Assembly (NCBI RefSeq): GCF_041320665.1
Contig: NZ_CP166730.1
Span: forward strand, 1,116,001-1,180,000
DNA: 64,000 nt
Direction: 5' to 3'
Source of the DNA: Comamonas sp. GB3 AK4-5
Lineage (GTDB): Bacteria > Pseudomonadota > Gammaproteobacteria > Burkholderiales > Burkholderiaceae_C
In this document: positions 55,038 through 64,000 of the stretch, one piece after another
Layout: each line of letters opens with the position of its first letter
Numbering within the stretch: the stretch's first letter is position 1
Notes under the pieces: generated by a model
What the model saw: only the letters and a program-made list of their open reading frames with translations
What the model was told of the DNA's origin: nothing
Database searches by the model: none
Program-made: the position numbers and the translations under genes

Positions 55038-55967
55038 ATGGATATCTTGCTGCAGCAGATCATCAACGGTCTGGTTCTCGGCAGCATGTACGCCTTGATA
55101 GCCCTGGGCTACACCATGGTGTACGGCATTATTCAGCTCATCAACTTTGCCCATGGCGAAGTGCTGATGGTGGGGGCACTGACCAGCTGGAGCTGCGTCG
55201 GCATGATGCAAGAGGCCATGCCCGGAGCGCCGGGCTGGGTCATCTTGCTGCTGGCCACCCTGATTGCCTGCGTGGTGGCTGCATGTCTGAATTTCTGCAT
55301 CGAAAAAGTTGCTTACCGGCCGTTGCGCAACAGCCCGCGCCTGGCCCCGCTGATCACGGCCATCGGTATGTCCATTCTGTTGCAGGCCCTGGCCATGATG
55401 CTGTGGAAGCCCAATCCCAAGGCCTATCCCACGCTGCTGCCGCCCGAGCCCTATGAGGTGGCGGGCGCGGTGATCACGCCCACGCAAATCCTGATCCTGG
55501 CCGTCACGGCCATGGCGCTGGCCATCCTTGTCTACCTGGTCAACTACACCAAGTTGGGGCGTGCCATGCGCGCCACGGCCGAGAACCCGCGTGTGGCCGC
55601 GCTGATGGGTGTGCGTCCGGACATGGTGATCTCGGCCACCTTCATCATCGGTGCCGTGCTGGCGGCCATCGCCGGCATCATGTGGGCCTCCAACTACGGC
55701 ACGGTGCAGCACACCATGGGCTTTCTGCCTGGGCTCAAGGCCTTTACGGCAGCCGTGTTCGGTGGCATCGGCAATCTGGCAGGCGCCGTCATCGGCGGCA
55801 TTCTGCTGGGGCTGATCGAGTCCATCGGCTCGGGCTATATCGGCCAGCTCACGGGCGGTGTGCTGGGTAGCCACTACACCGACATTTTTGCCTTCATCGT
55901 GCTGATCATCATCCTGACCCTGCGCCCCTCGGGCCTGATGGGTGAGCGTGTGGCGGACCGCGCTTAA
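55038..55967 (+). CDS. livH: Branched-chain amino acid ABC transporter permease LivH
   Basis: A 309-residue inner-membrane permease with the LivH start MDILLQQIINGLVLGSMYAL, ALGYTMVYGIIQLINFAHGE and ENPRVAALMGVRPDMVISAT. It forms the translocation pore with LivM for branched-chain amino acids or a related ligand. ATG 55038 is favoured, about 10 bp after AAGAGAGG; ATG 55029 is too close to that site. It heads livHMGF, with no binding-protein gene upstream. Confidence 0.93.
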   Translation: MDILLQQIINGLVLGSMYALIALGYTMVYGIIQLINFAHGEVLMVGALTSWSCVGMMQEAMPGAPGWVILLLATLIACVVAACLNFCIEKVAYRPLRNSPRLAPLITAIGMSILLQALAMMLWKPNPKAYPTLLPPEPYEVAGAVITPTQILILAVTAMALAILVYLVNYTKLGRAMRATAENPRVAALMGVRPDMVISATFIIGAVLAAIAGIMWASNYGTVQHTMGFLPGLKAFTAAVFGGIGNLAGAVIGGILLGLIESIGSGYIGQLTGGVLGSHYTDIFAFIVLIIILTLRPSGLMGERVADRA

Positions 55968-55981
55968 AGGGAGGACGCCGT

Positions 55982-57057
<1,076 letters not shown>

Positions 57058-57061
<4 letters not shown>

Positions 57062-57885
57062 GCCCCATGCAAGAAGCGCGCAAAGAACAAGCAACGGCCA
57101 CCCCTGTGAACGCAGAGGCCCCCGTGGTGCTGCAGGTGGCCGGTATTTCCAAGCGCTTTGGCGGCCTGCAGGCGCTCAGCGATGTGGGGGTCACCATCCG
57201 GCGCGGCCAGGTCTATGGCCTGATAGGGCCGAACGGCGCAGGCAAGACCACGTTCTTCAATGTGATCACCGGCCTGTACACGCCCGACAGCGGCAGCTTT
57301 TCGCTGGCGGGCCGTCCTTACGAGCCCGCGGCCGTGCACGAGGTGGCCAAGGCCGGCATTGCCCGTACCTTTCAGAACATCCGCCTGTTTGCAGAGATGA
57401 CGGCGCTGGAGAACGTGATGGTGGGCCGCCATGTGCGCACCAAGTCCGGCCTGATTGGCGCGGTGCTGCGTACGCCCGGCTTCAAGGCCGAGGAGGCCGC
57501 CATACGCCAGCGTGCACAGGAGCTGCTGGAGTATGTGGGCATTGGCAGCTACGCCGACTTCAAGGCCCGGACCCTGTCCTATGGCGATCAGCGCCGGCTG
57601 GAAATTGCCCGCGCCCTGGCCACCGACCCGCAGCTGATTGCCCTCGACGAGCCCGCTGCCGGCATGAATGCGACCGAGAAGGTGCAGCTGCGCGAGCTGA
57701 TCGACCGCATCCGCAAGGACAACCGCACCATCTTGCTCATCGAGCATGACGTGAAGCTGGTGATGGGCCTGTGCGACCGCGTGACGGTGCTGGACTACGG
57801 CAAACAGATTGCCGAAGGCACACCGGCCGAAGTGCAGAAGAACGACAAAGTGATTGAGGCCTATCTGGGCACCGGAGGGCATTGA
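57058..57885 (+). CDS. livG: Branched-chain amino acid ABC transporter ATPase LivG
   Basis: A 275-residue ABC ATPase: Walker A GPNGAGKTTFFNVITG near residue 59, LivG-type FQNIRLFAEMTALENVMVG, signature LSYGDQRRLEIARAL (in place of LSGGQ, usual for LivG) and Walker B LIALDEPAAGMN. The 20-residue Gln/Ala/Glu-rich N-terminus is longer than usual; ATG 57067 is an alternative start with better spacing from AGAAAGG. It pairs with LivF. Confidence 0.94.
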
Positions 57886-57887
57886 GC

Positions 57888-58652
57888 ATGGCAGAGCAGG
57901 TGACACAAAGCACAGGCGCCGCAGCCGGCGCAGAGCAGGGCCCCGTGCTGCTGCAGGTCAAGGGGTTGAAGGTGTCCTATGGCGGCATACAGGCCGTCAA
58001 GGGCGTGGACTTCGAGGTGCGCCAGGGCGAGCTGGTCTCGCTGATTGGCTCCAACGGCGCGGGCAAGACCACCACCATGAAGGCCATCACCCGTTCTCTG
58101 GTGGCCAATGGCGGCGACGTGCTGTATCTGGGCCAGAGCGTGCAGGGGCGCGGCGCCTGGGATCTGGTCAAGGAAGGGCTGATCATGGTGCCCGAAGGGC
58201 GGGGCGTGTTCGCGCGCATGACCATTACCGAGAACCTGTTGATGGGCGCCTACACCCGCAACGACAAGGCCCAGATCGCCCTGGATATCGAACACATGTT
58301 TGCCCTGTTTCCGCGCCTGAAGGAGCGTCGCGACCAGTTGGCGGGCACCATGTCCGGCGGCGAGCAGCAGATGCTGGCCATGGCGCGGGCGCTGATGGGC
58401 AAGCCAAAGTTGTTGCTGCTGGACGAGCCCTCCATGGGGCTGTCGCCCATCATGGTGGACAAGATCTTCGAGGTGGTGGCCGATGTCCATGCCCAGGGCA
58501 TGACCGTGGTGCTGGTGGAGCAAAACGCCAGCCGCGCGCTGGCGCTGGCCAACCGTGGCTATGTGATGGAGTCCGGCTGCATCACCATGGAAGGTGCGGG
58601 CCAGCAGCTGCTGGACGATCCCAGGGTGCGGGCCGCATATCTTGGTGAATAG
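57888..58652 (+). CDS. livF: Branched-chain amino acid ABC transporter ATPase LivF
   Basis: A 254-residue ABC ATPase with Walker A GSNGAGKTTTMKAITR, the LivF motif EGRGVFARMTITENLLMGAY, signature TMSGGEQQMLAMARALMG and Walker B LLLLDEPSMGLSP. ATG 57888 lies 2 bp after the livG stop; an in-frame TTG at 57882 overlaps that stop. It ends the operon. The extended Ala-rich N-terminus resembles that of LivG here. Confidence 0.94.
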   Translation: MAEQVTQSTGAAAGAEQGPVLLQVKGLKVSYGGIQAVKGVDFEVRQGELVSLIGSNGAGKTTTMKAITRSLVANGGDVLYLGQSVQGRGAWDLVKEGLIMVPEGRGVFARMTITENLLMGAYTRNDKAQIALDIEHMFALFPRLKERRDQLAGTMSGGEQQMLAMARALMGKPKLLLLDEPSMGLSPIMVDKIFEVVADVHAQGMTVVLVEQNASRALALANRGYVMESGCITMEGAGQQLLDDPRVRAAYLGE

Positions 58653-58703
58653 ATGGAGTGTGTGCGCTCACAATATTTTGTTTTTCTGGATTGGAGATCA
58701 GCC

Positions 58704-58772
58704 ATGATTGGAAACAAAAATCAGAGCAGTCAATGCGTGCAAAAAATAACACCCAAGATGAAAAAGCATTGA
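58704..58772 (+). CDS. Possible 22-residue small protein
   Basis: The frame ATG 58704 to TGA 58772 encodes a basic peptide (MIGNKNQSSQCVQKITPKMK ending KH), preceded by GGAG about 9 bp before the start, in an AT-rich gap. It has no known relative that I recognise. It may be a chance frame. Confidence 0.25.
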   Translation: MIGNKNQSSQCVQKITPKMKKH

Positions 58773-58888
58773 AAGCGCAGGTGTGTAAGCGTTTGCAGCT
58801 TCTGTATTGATAGTAAACACCTGGATACCTGCTGTGAGCTTGGGAGAATCGTCGCTGGAGAGCAACAGAGTGGTGGATTTTTTTTCTA

Positions 58889-58906
58889 CTGTCATAAATC
58901 GCTGAT
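58889..58906 (+). promoter_or_regulatory. Candidate Pho box upstream of DUF47-pit
   Basis: CTGTCATAAATCGCTGAT: the first 7-bp half matches the PhoB consensus CTGTCAT exactly and the AAAT spacer fits, while the second half (CGCTGAT) keeps 4 of 7 bases. It lies 310 bp before the DUF47 gene of a phosphate-uptake pair. Direct PhoB control is inference. Confidence 0.4.
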
Positions 58907-59215
58907 AGCGCGCACCCCTCACTCTGTGCTTGGTTGGGTGCGTGCAGTCCTGTGTGGGAAGCGGCGCCGCAGTCTCTGTATCTCCTCTGTAGGCGGGGTG
59001 AAAAATGGTGTTCATCGGCAGTGAAGGTACAGAGGCTTTGCAGGCATTTTTCGCACGGCCGCGGCCTGTTGCCACGGCCTTGGAAAACGCTGCCACAGCC
59101 TGACGACGCGGTCGCGCTGAGGGCAAGGCCCGCAAGCTGGGCGTTAAACTTCGGCGCAATTTCTTGCCAGCTGCCGAAGAGGCGGCTGGCGTCTCTCAGC
59201 CACTAGGAGCCATGG

Positions 59216-59863
59216 ATGCTGTTTGGCAAGCTTTTGCCGCGCGAAGGCAATTTTTTCGAAATGTTCAACCAGCATGCCGAGCGCATCGTGGAGGCTGCCC
59301 GCGCCTTCTCTCAGCTGGTCGCCAACTACGGCGATGAACATCTGCGCGACAAGTACAACCAGGATGTGGACAACGCCGAGCGCGCGGCCGACCGCGTCAC
59401 GCACGAGGTCAACAAGACCCTGCACCAGACCTTCATCACGCCGATCGACCGCGAGCACATCCACACGCTGATCAACACCATGGATGACGTGGCCGATCTG
59501 CTGCAGGACTGTGCCGAGTCCATGGCGCTGTATGACGTGCGCCATATGACGGACGAAATCCATCGCCTGACGGACCTGAGCCTCAAGTGCTGCGAGCGCG
59601 TGCGCGACGCCGTCAAGTTGCTGGACCGCATTGCCGACCAGAACACGGCCGAGGCTGCGCTCAAGACCTGTGAAGAGATCGACCGCCTGGAAGGCGATGC
59701 CGACCGCGTGCTGCGCGCCGCCATGAGCAAGCTGTTCCGTGAAGAGCCGGATGTGCGCGAGGTGATCAAGCTCAAGGCCATCTACGAGCTGCTGGAAACC
59801 GTCACCGACAAGTGCGAGGACGTGGCCAACATCATTGAGGGCATCGTCCTCGAAAACGCCTAA
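59216..59863 (+). CDS. DUF47/PhoU-like accessory protein of the Pit phosphate transporter
   Basis: A 215-residue, all-helical cytoplasmic protein of the DUF47 (YkaA) family: LLPREGNFFEMFNQHAERIV, DREHIHTLINTMDDVADLLQ with DCAESM, and the C-terminal LYELLETVTDKCED-like YELLETVTDKCEDVANII. Family members resemble PhoU and sit with Pit transporters, probably modulating them. AGGAG lies 6 bp before ATG 59216. pit follows by 19 bp. Confidence 0.9.
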   Translation: MLFGKLLPREGNFFEMFNQHAERIVEAARAFSQLVANYGDEHLRDKYNQDVDNAERAADRVTHEVNKTLHQTFITPIDREHIHTLINTMDDVADLLQDCAESMALYDVRHMTDEIHRLTDLSLKCCERVRDAVKLLDRIADQNTAEAALKTCEEIDRLEGDADRVLRAAMSKLFREEPDVREVIKLKAIYELLETVTDKCEDVANIIEGIVLENA

Positions 59864-59882
59864 GCACGCGAGAGGCTTTCCC

Positions 59883-60893
59883 ATGGAAACCGTACAAGCT
59901 GCCCTGTGGGTGGTGATTTTGCTGGTGGTGCTGGCGCTGGTGTTCGACTTCATGAATGGCTTTCATGATGCGGCGAACTCGATTGCCACCGTTGTCTCCA
60001 CCGGCGTGCTCAAGCCCACGCAGGCCGTGGTGTTTGCCGCCTTCTTCAACTTTGTCGCCATCTTCGTCTTCCACCTCAGTGTGGCAGCCACGGTGGGCAA
60101 GGGCATTGTGCAGCCGGACATCGTGGACACCCATGTGGTGTTTGGTGCGTTGAGCGGGGCCATCGTCTGGAACGTCATCACCTGGTATTACGGCATCCCG
60201 TCCAGCTCGTCGCACGCCTTGATCGGTGGCATCGTGGGCGCGGCCATTGCCAAGGCCGGTGCCAGCGTGCTGATGGCCAGCGGCATTCTGAAGATCGTGG
60301 CCTTTATCTTCATCTCGCCGCTGCTGGGCTTTTTGTTCGGCTCGCTGATGATGGTGGCCGTGGCCTGGATCTGCCGCCGTGCCCGCCCCAACAAGGTGGA
60401 CAAATGGTTCCGCCGCCTGCAACTGGTGTCTGCCGGTGCCTACTCGCTGGGCCATGGCGGCAATGACGCGCAAAAAACCATCGGCATCATCTGGCTGCTC
60501 TTGATTGCCACGGGCTACGCCTCGGCCGGCGACAGCTCGCCCCCGCTGTGGACCATCATCAGCTGCTATGCAGCGATCGGCATGGGCACCATGTTCGGTG
60601 GCTGGCGCATTGTGAAAACCATGGGCCAGAAGATCACCAAGCTCAAGCCCGTGGGCGGTTTCTGCGCCGAAACCGGTGGTGCCATGACGCTGTTCCTGGC
60701 CACCTTCATGGGTGTGCCCGTGTCCACCACCCACACCATCACCGGCGCCATCGTCGGCGTGGGCTCCACACAGCGCATGAGCGCCGTGCGCTGGGGCGTG
60801 GCGGGCAACATCGTCTGGGCCTGGATTCTGACCATTCCCGCCAGCGCCTTTGTGGCGGCCATTGGCTACTGGGTCAGCCTGCAGCTGTATTGA
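59883..60893 (+). CDS. pit: Low-affinity inorganic phosphate transporter Pit
   Basis: A 336-residue, ten-helix PiT-family transporter moving metal-phosphate with protons. Duplicated PiT signatures are FDFMNGFHDAANSIATVVST near the N-terminus and YSLGHGGNDAQKTIGIIWLL in the second half; SSSSHALIGGIVGAAIAKAG and VSTTHTITGAIVGVGS are the matching inner repeats. ATG 59883 lies 19 bp after DUF47, so the pair is cotranscribed. A terminator follows 60 bp after the stop. Confidence 0.94.
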   Translation: METVQAALWVVILLVVLALVFDFMNGFHDAANSIATVVSTGVLKPTQAVVFAAFFNFVAIFVFHLSVAATVGKGIVQPDIVDTHVVFGALSGAIVWNVITWYYGIPSSSSHALIGGIVGAAIAKAGASVLMASGILKIVAFIFISPLLGFLFGSLMMVAVAWICRRARPNKVDKWFRRLQLVSAGAYSLGHGGNDAQKTIGIIWLLLIATGYASAGDSSPPLWTIISCYAAIGMGTMFGGWRIVKTMGQKITKLKPVGGFCAETGGAMTLFLATFMGVPVSTTHTITGAIVGVGSTQRMSAVRWGVAGNIVWAWILTIPASAFVAAIGYWVSLQLY

Positions 60894-60952
60894 TATTGGT
60901 TTGATAGCTGTAGGAGCAATCCCAGATTGCTTATAAGGCCTAGAAGGCACAT

Positions 60953-60981
60953 AAAAAGCTCCACCGATGTGGAGCTTTTTT
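60953..60981. terminator. Bidirectional terminator after pit
   Basis: AAAAAGCTCCA pairs with TGGAGCTTTTT with a short CCGATG loop, T-run on the plus strand and A-run upstream. It closes the DUF47-pit transcript and may also serve the convergent TM2 gene. Confidence 0.9.
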
Positions 60982-61054
60982 CATGGAACCAGCTCCCAAG
61001 TGAGCCCCTCAGCCGTGCAAAACAGGTGTTCACCATGTCCCCGGTCTATACAAG

Positions 61055-61096
61055 CGCGAAGAGAGGGGGGAAGACGCGCAGCGGCTCAGGGGGAGG
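61055..61096 (-). repeat. 3'-end-associated repeat, copy E, partial (family 1)
   Basis: On the minus strand it reads CCTCCCCCTGAGCCGCTGCG, then CGTCTTCCCCCCTCTC. It begins at the stop codon of the TM2 gene in sense orientation and lacks the GCGGGGCGGCCC half found in the other copies. Confidence 0.75.
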
Positions 61097-61555
61097 CTAG
61101 TTCTCCGGCTGCGAGATTTTTCGCGCCTCTTCGATCTGGTACTCAAAGTAATGCTGAAAGCTGTAGGCAATGCTGGCCATCAGCACGGCGGCCCCCACCA
61201 TCAGCGCAGCGGCAATGGCGAAGATGGTGGGCCAGCCGGTGCGCCCGGGCGCAGCGTCGGGGGCTGCACGGGGGTTGTGGCGGGCATTCCAGCGCTCGGG
61301 TGTGGCCAGGCCGTAGAGGATGGCCACCAAGGCGCAGCCGGCGATGGTGAAGCCCAGCAGCGGAATCAGCACCCAGCTGAGCGGGTCGTCCTGGCCCAGC
61401 TGCTGCACGCGCTGTATGCCATACAGCCCCAGCGCGGTCGGGACGGGCAGCATCCAGCCCGGCAGATCGCCCAAGCCGTAGAGGTAAAAACGGTGCAGTC
61501 CCAGCGGTCCGCCGAGAAAGGCCAGCCATGCGGCCAGGGTCTTGTTCTTGCGCAT
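61097..61555 (-). CDS. TM2-domain membrane protein
   Basis: A 152-residue protein starting with the TM2 motif KNKTLAAWLAFLGGPLGLHR followed by FYLYGLGD, then hydrophobic segments at about residues 35-50, 62-82 and 108-130. TM2/NINE-type proteins are small membrane proteins of unknown function. An Arg/Pro-rich loop (GLATPERWNARHNPRAAPDA) separates the last helix. It is divergent to the rpsP operon and convergent to pit. Confidence 0.85.
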   Translation of the reverse strand: MRKNKTLAAWLAFLGGPLGLHRFYLYGLGDLPGWMLPVPTALGLYGIQRVQQLGQDDPLSWVLIPLLGFTIAGCALVAILYGLATPERWNARHNPRAAPDAAPGRTGWPTIFAIAAALMVGAAVLMASIAYSFQHYFEYQIEEARKISQPEN

Positions 61556-61657
61556 GGCCCATTATTGGCCGCTGGTCCGCCATTGCCAGCTAGGGTGATC
61601 GCCATGGGCAGCGGGCCACTTTGTGGGGAGGCTGTATGCATGGAGGCAATAAATGTC

Positions 61658-61663
61658 TATAAT
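61658..61663 (+). promoter_or_regulatory. Candidate -10 box of the rpsP operon
   Basis: A perfect TATAAT lies 104 bp before the rpsP start; 17 bp upstream is TATGCA, a weak -35. The position suits the main promoter of rpsP-rimM-trmD-rplS. Confidence 0.55.
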
Positions 61664-61766
61664 TGCGCGCTTTGCTGCGTGTCGCTGGCCGGGTGGCTAG
61701 TTGCGTGTCTCAAACGCGGTAAAAGATGTGCAGCGCAAGCTGCATGCCCACCCGAAGGATTTAATC

Positions 61767-62021
61767 ATGGTCGTTATTCGTCTGTCCCGCGGCGGCTCCA
61801 AGGCTCGCCCGTTCTACACCATCGTTGCAGCTGACAAGCGCGTGCGTCGCGACGGCTCGTTCATCGAGCGTCTGGGTTTCTACAACCCTAGCGCCCGTGG
61901 CGCCGAAGAAGGCCTGCGCGTGGCGTTGGACCGCGTGACCTACTGGAAGAGCGTGGGTGCTCAGGCTTCCGAAACTGCGGAACGCCTGATCAAGCAAGCC
62001 ACTGCCAAGGCTGCTGCTTAA
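61767..62021 (+). CDS. rpsP: 30S ribosomal protein S16
   Basis: An 84-residue ribosomal protein with the S16 start [37 protein letters not shown] and an Ala/Lys-rich end. AAGGA lies before ATG 61767; an upstream in-frame ATG at 61701 is not supported. It is the first gene of rpsP-rimM-trmD-rplS. Confidence 0.97.
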   Translation: MVVIRLSRGGSKARPFYTIVAADKRVRRDGSFIERLGFYNPSARGAEEGLRVALDRVTYWKSVGAQASETAERLIKQATAKAAA

Positions 62022-62037
62022 TCAGCATCGCTCCTGA

Positions 62038-62078
62038 AACGGGTTCCGTCGGCCAGTCTGACGGAGCCCGTTTTTTTG
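62038..62078 (+). terminator. Terminator/attenuator between rpsP and rimM
   Basis: ACGGG(T)TCCGTC pairs with GACGGA(G)CCCGT around GGCCAGTCT, followed by seven T. It lies inside the operon, 17 bp after rpsP, and would lower downstream expression relative to S16. Confidence 0.85.
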
Positions 62079-62107
62079 TTTTTTCCCTTCACCTGTCAGC
62101 CTACGCC

Positions 62108-62677
62108 ATGAGCCAGATGCCCCAACTCGAAGTGACCACCTTGCCTGCCGATGCAGTAGAAGTCGGCCGCATTGCGGATGCCTGGGGCATCAAGGGCTGG
62201 TTCAAGGTCATTGCCTACAGCAGCGATGCCGATGTGCTGTTCACTGCCAAGGACTGGTTTTTGCTGCCGGCCGAAAAAGGTGCCAAGCATTTCAGCAGCA
62301 CCGTGTTGCTGCCCGTGAAGCAGGCGCGTACGCATTCGGACTCCATCGTTGCCACCTCGGCTGCCGTGACGGACCGCAATGGCGCCGAAATGCTGCGCGG
62401 CGCGCGCATTTTTGTCTCGCGCGCGGCTTTCCCGCAGGCTGCAGAGGGTGAGTATTACTGGGTGGATTTGCTGGGGCTGGCGGTGGTCAACCGCGAAGGC
62501 GTGGCCTTGGGCCAGGTCAAGGACTTGCTGGCCACCGGCCCGCAGACCACGTTGGTGCTGGGCTACGAGGAAGAGGGCAAGGAGCGCGAGCGCATGATTC
62601 CCTTTGTCGATGCCTATGTGGACAAGGTGGATCTGGCGAGCAAGACCATCGTGGCGGACTGGCAGCTGGATTACTAA
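62108..62677 (+). CDS. rimM: 16S rRNA processing protein RimM
   Basis: A 189-residue 30S assembly factor that binds S19. The N-terminal RimM barrel has VEVGRIADAWGIKGWFKVIA; the C-terminal PRC barrel has EYYWVDLLGLAVVNREGVAL, LGQVKDLLATGPQTTLVLG and IPFVDAYVDKVDL. It lies between rpsP and trmD. A family 1 repeat begins directly at its stop codon and fills most of the gap to trmD. Confidence 0.95.
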   Translation: MSQMPQLEVTTLPADAVEVGRIADAWGIKGWFKVIAYSSDADVLFTAKDWFLLPAEKGAKHFSSTVLLPVKQARTHSDSIVATSAAVTDRNGAEMLRGARIFVSRAAFPQAAEGEYYWVDLLGLAVVNREGVALGQVKDLLATGPQTTLVLGYEEEGKERERMIPFVDAYVDKVDLASKTIVADWQLDY

Positions 62678-62779
62678 GGCACCCCCTGAGCCGCTTACGC
62701 GGCTTCCCCCTCTCTCGCTGCGCGGGAGGGGGACGGCACCAGCGCGGCGGGGCGGCCCTTGCGCGGTGCCCTGGCATGG
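62678..62779 (+). repeat. 3'-end-associated repeat, copy F (family 1)
   Basis: It starts at the base after the rimM TAA: GGCACCCCCTGAGCCGCTTA, a CCCCCTC/GAGGGGG hairpin around TCTCGCTGCGCGG, then GCACCAGCGCGGCGGGGCGG and CCCTTGCGCGGTGCC. It is nearly identical to copy B. It lies inside a core operon, 62 bp before trmD. Confidence 0.88.
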
Positions 62780-62840
62780 TGTGTGTCGCTTTAGGACCTG
62801 TGCTTGCTGCAAATTTCGGAGCTGCTGTTGCAGATGTGCC

Positions 62841-63620
62841 ATGCGTTTTGATGTGATTACCCTGTTCCCCGAGATGTTTGCCCCCTTTCTAGAGAGCGGG
62901 GTGACGCGGCGGGCCTATGCGTCGGGGCAGGTGCAGGTGGTGCTGTGGAATCCGCGGGACTATGCCCAGGGCAATTACCGCCGCGTGGATGATCGCCCCT
63001 TTGGGGGTGGCCCCGGCATGGTGATGCTGGCCGAGCCGCTGCAGCATTGCCTGGATGCGATCCGTGCTGCTCGCGTGGTGGGCGATGCGCAAGAGGCTGC
63101 GCAGCCCGCGCCGGTGGTGTTGTTCTCGCCCATTGGTGCCACGCTCAAGCATGCGGCGGTGGCGGACTGGGCCGAGGGCCGGGGTGCGGTGCTGCTGTGC
63201 GGGCGCTACGAAGGCATTGACCAGCGCTTTATCGATACCCATGTCACCCACCAGATCAGCCTGGGTGACTTCGTACTTTCGGGCGGTGAGCTGGCGGCCA
63301 TGGTGCTGCTGGACAGCATTGCCAGGCTGCAGCCCGGTGTGCTGAACGACGAGGGCAGCTTTCAGCAGGACAGCTTCAACCCCGCGCTTGACGGCCTGTT
63401 GGACTGCCCGCACTACACCCGCCCCGAGCAATGGATGGGTCAGGATGTGCCGGCCGAGCTGCTCAGCGGCCACCACGCCCACATCGAGCGCTGGCGCCGC
63501 GACCAGCGTTTGCGCATTACGACGGCCTACCGGCCGGAGCTGATTGATCAGGCCCGCAGCCAGGGGCTGCTGAACGCCAAAGACGAGGCCTATTTGGCAA
63601 AAATCACGGCCAAGCTATAA
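62841..63620 (+). CDS. trmD: tRNA (guanine-N1)-methyltransferase TrmD
   Basis: A 259-residue SPOUT enzyme making m1G37 in tRNA. The deep-knot SAM site reads [16 protein letters not shown] and [21 protein letters not shown]-terminal [20 protein letters not shown] and [18 protein letters not shown] are also conserved. The catalytic Asp lies near the C-terminal [12 protein letters not shown] [23 protein letters not shown] 62841 gives the standard start. It follows rimM and the inserted repeat. Confidence 0.97.
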   Translation: MRFDVITLFPEMFAPFLESGVTRRAYASGQVQVVLWNPRDYAQGNYRRVDDRPFGGGPGMVMLAEPLQHCLDAIRAARVVGDAQEAAQPAPVVLFSPIGATLKHAAVADWAEGRGAVLLCGRYEGIDQRFIDTHVTHQISLGDFVLSGGELAAMVLLDSIARLQPGVLNDEGSFQQDSFNPALDGLLDCPHYTRPEQWMGQDVPAELLSGHHAHIERWRRDQRLRITTAYRPELIDQARSQGLLNAKDEAYLAKITAKL

Positions 63621-63649
63621 TCCTTGGCTCTTTGATCCTCTATCCGGCC

Positions 63650-63692
63650 GCTGCATCGGTTTGAATGCAGCCCATGGTGCCATCCCGGCACC
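63650..63692 (+). other. Two hairpins in the rplS leader
   Basis: GCTGCAT/ATGCAGC (63650-63671) and GGTGCC/GGCACC (63676-63692) lie side by side in the 112-bp gap between trmD and rplS. They could form a regulatory leader for L19 or be an RNA-processing site. No known leader family is recognised. Confidence 0.4.
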
Positions 63693-63732
63693 GGCCAATC
63701 CTGGCGCGGACACGATCAAGATGGATGAAACC

Positions 63733-64000
63733 ATGAACCTGATCCAGACCCTCGAGCAAGAGGAAATCGCCCGTCTGAACAAGACCATCCCCGCTTTTGC
63801 CCCCGGTGACACTGTCATCGTGAGCGTGAACGTGGTGGAAGGCTCGCGCAAGCGCGTGCAGGCTTACGAAGGTGTGGTGATTGCCAAGCGCAATCGCGGC
63901 CTGAACAGCGCTTTCATCGTGCGCAAGATCTCCAACGGCGAAGGCGTGGAGCGTACGTTCCAAACCTACTCTCCGCTGATTGCTGGCGTCGAAGTGAAGC
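63733..64000 (+). CDS. rplS: 50S ribosomal protein L19 (cut by window edge)
   Basis: The first 89 residues are visible: [20 protein letters not shown], then [20 protein letters not shown] and [15 protein letters not shown], the standard L19 sequence. L19 lies at the 30S-50S interface. ATG 63733 is the normal start; an in-frame ATG at 63721 would add four residues. It is the last gene of the rpsP operon. Confidence 0.96.
   Translation, partial: MNLIQTLEQEEIARLNKTIPAFAPGDTVIVSVNVVEGSRKRVQAYEGVVIAKRNRGLNSAFIVRKISNGEGVERTFQTYSPLIAGVEVK

Larger units (their letters stand above)
58653..59215. other. Intergenic region upstream of DUF47-pit
   Basis: 563 bp without a gene of clear standing. The first 250 bp are AT-rich; they hold a 22-codon frame (58704-58772) with a GGAG site and a Pho-box-like sequence (58889-58906). 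A minus-strand frame of 153 codons covering most of it lacks a ribosome-binding site and protein-like composition. Confidence 0.5.

Noticed and set aside
58698..59159. 153-codon minus-strand frame upstream of DUF47
   Set aside because: No start signal, low-complexity Arg/Ala-rich beginning, and no family; probably chance.

Overview
The window looks like chromosomal DNA from a betaproteobacterium of the Comamonadaceae, probably Comamonas or a close relative. The basis is the high GC content, the gene content (TctA/TctB, DUF3422, DUF4743-Nudix, TM2 protein, RibH2-type lumazine synthase, MocR regulator) and the operon orders ribF-ileS-lspA, ftsK-lolA-rarA and rpsP-rimM-trmD-rplS. No tRNA, rRNA, CRISPR array or prophage was seen. 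Most of the window is ordinary core genome, interrupted by two insertion sequences and some accessory islands. Region by region: 1-3.7 kb holds the tail of a spermidine-synthase-like gene, a FlxA-like gene, a 750-bp gene-poor stretch with an IS scar, and tctBA. 3.8-5.8 kb is a chemotaxis receptor gene whose leader matches a class I c-di-GMP riboswitch. 5.9-14.9 kb carries DUF3422, two DMT permeases, an atypical SDR, a large GGDEF/EAL protein, a quinone reductase and a Nudix protein. 15-21.8 kb is a minus-strand block: Na/Pi cotransporter, lspA, ileS, ribF. 21.9-29.5 kb has an HNH nuclease gene with a tandemly repeated tail, a bestrophin, an acyl-CoA dehydrogenase pair, an esterase-like lipoprotein, yceH and purN. 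30-34.1 kb has a response regulator/kinase pair, an IS5-family element, a (TGCC)10 microsatellite and a second, orphan response regulator. 34.4-37.8 kb is the most unusual part: a four-gene minus-strand operon encoding an 11-residue-repeat protein, a small lipoprotein, a FlgH (L-ring)-like lipoprotein and a secreted chalcone-isomerase-like protein. It faces a divergent small gene whose product resembles the end of the repeat protein. 37.8-45.3 kb has DUF1653, an RsmB-type methyltransferase, a SRAP homologue without its catalytic cysteine, a MocR regulator, an IS1182-type element and a low-GC orphan gene. 45.4-54.6 kb has ribH under an FMN riboswitch, rpmB-rpmG, trxB, ftsK-lolA, brnQ and rarA. 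55-64 kb has livHMGF, a DUF47-pit phosphate uptake pair, a TM2 protein and the rpsP-rimM-trmD-rplS operon. Three families of dispersed intergenic repeats were found. One, about 100 bp, lies directly after stop codons in the sense orientation in five of six copies. The best candidate for an undescribed system is the 34.4-37.8 kb envelope cluster. The 3'-end repeat family and the repeated HNH gene tail are secondary leads. All comparisons were made by eye from the sequence; no database search was run.
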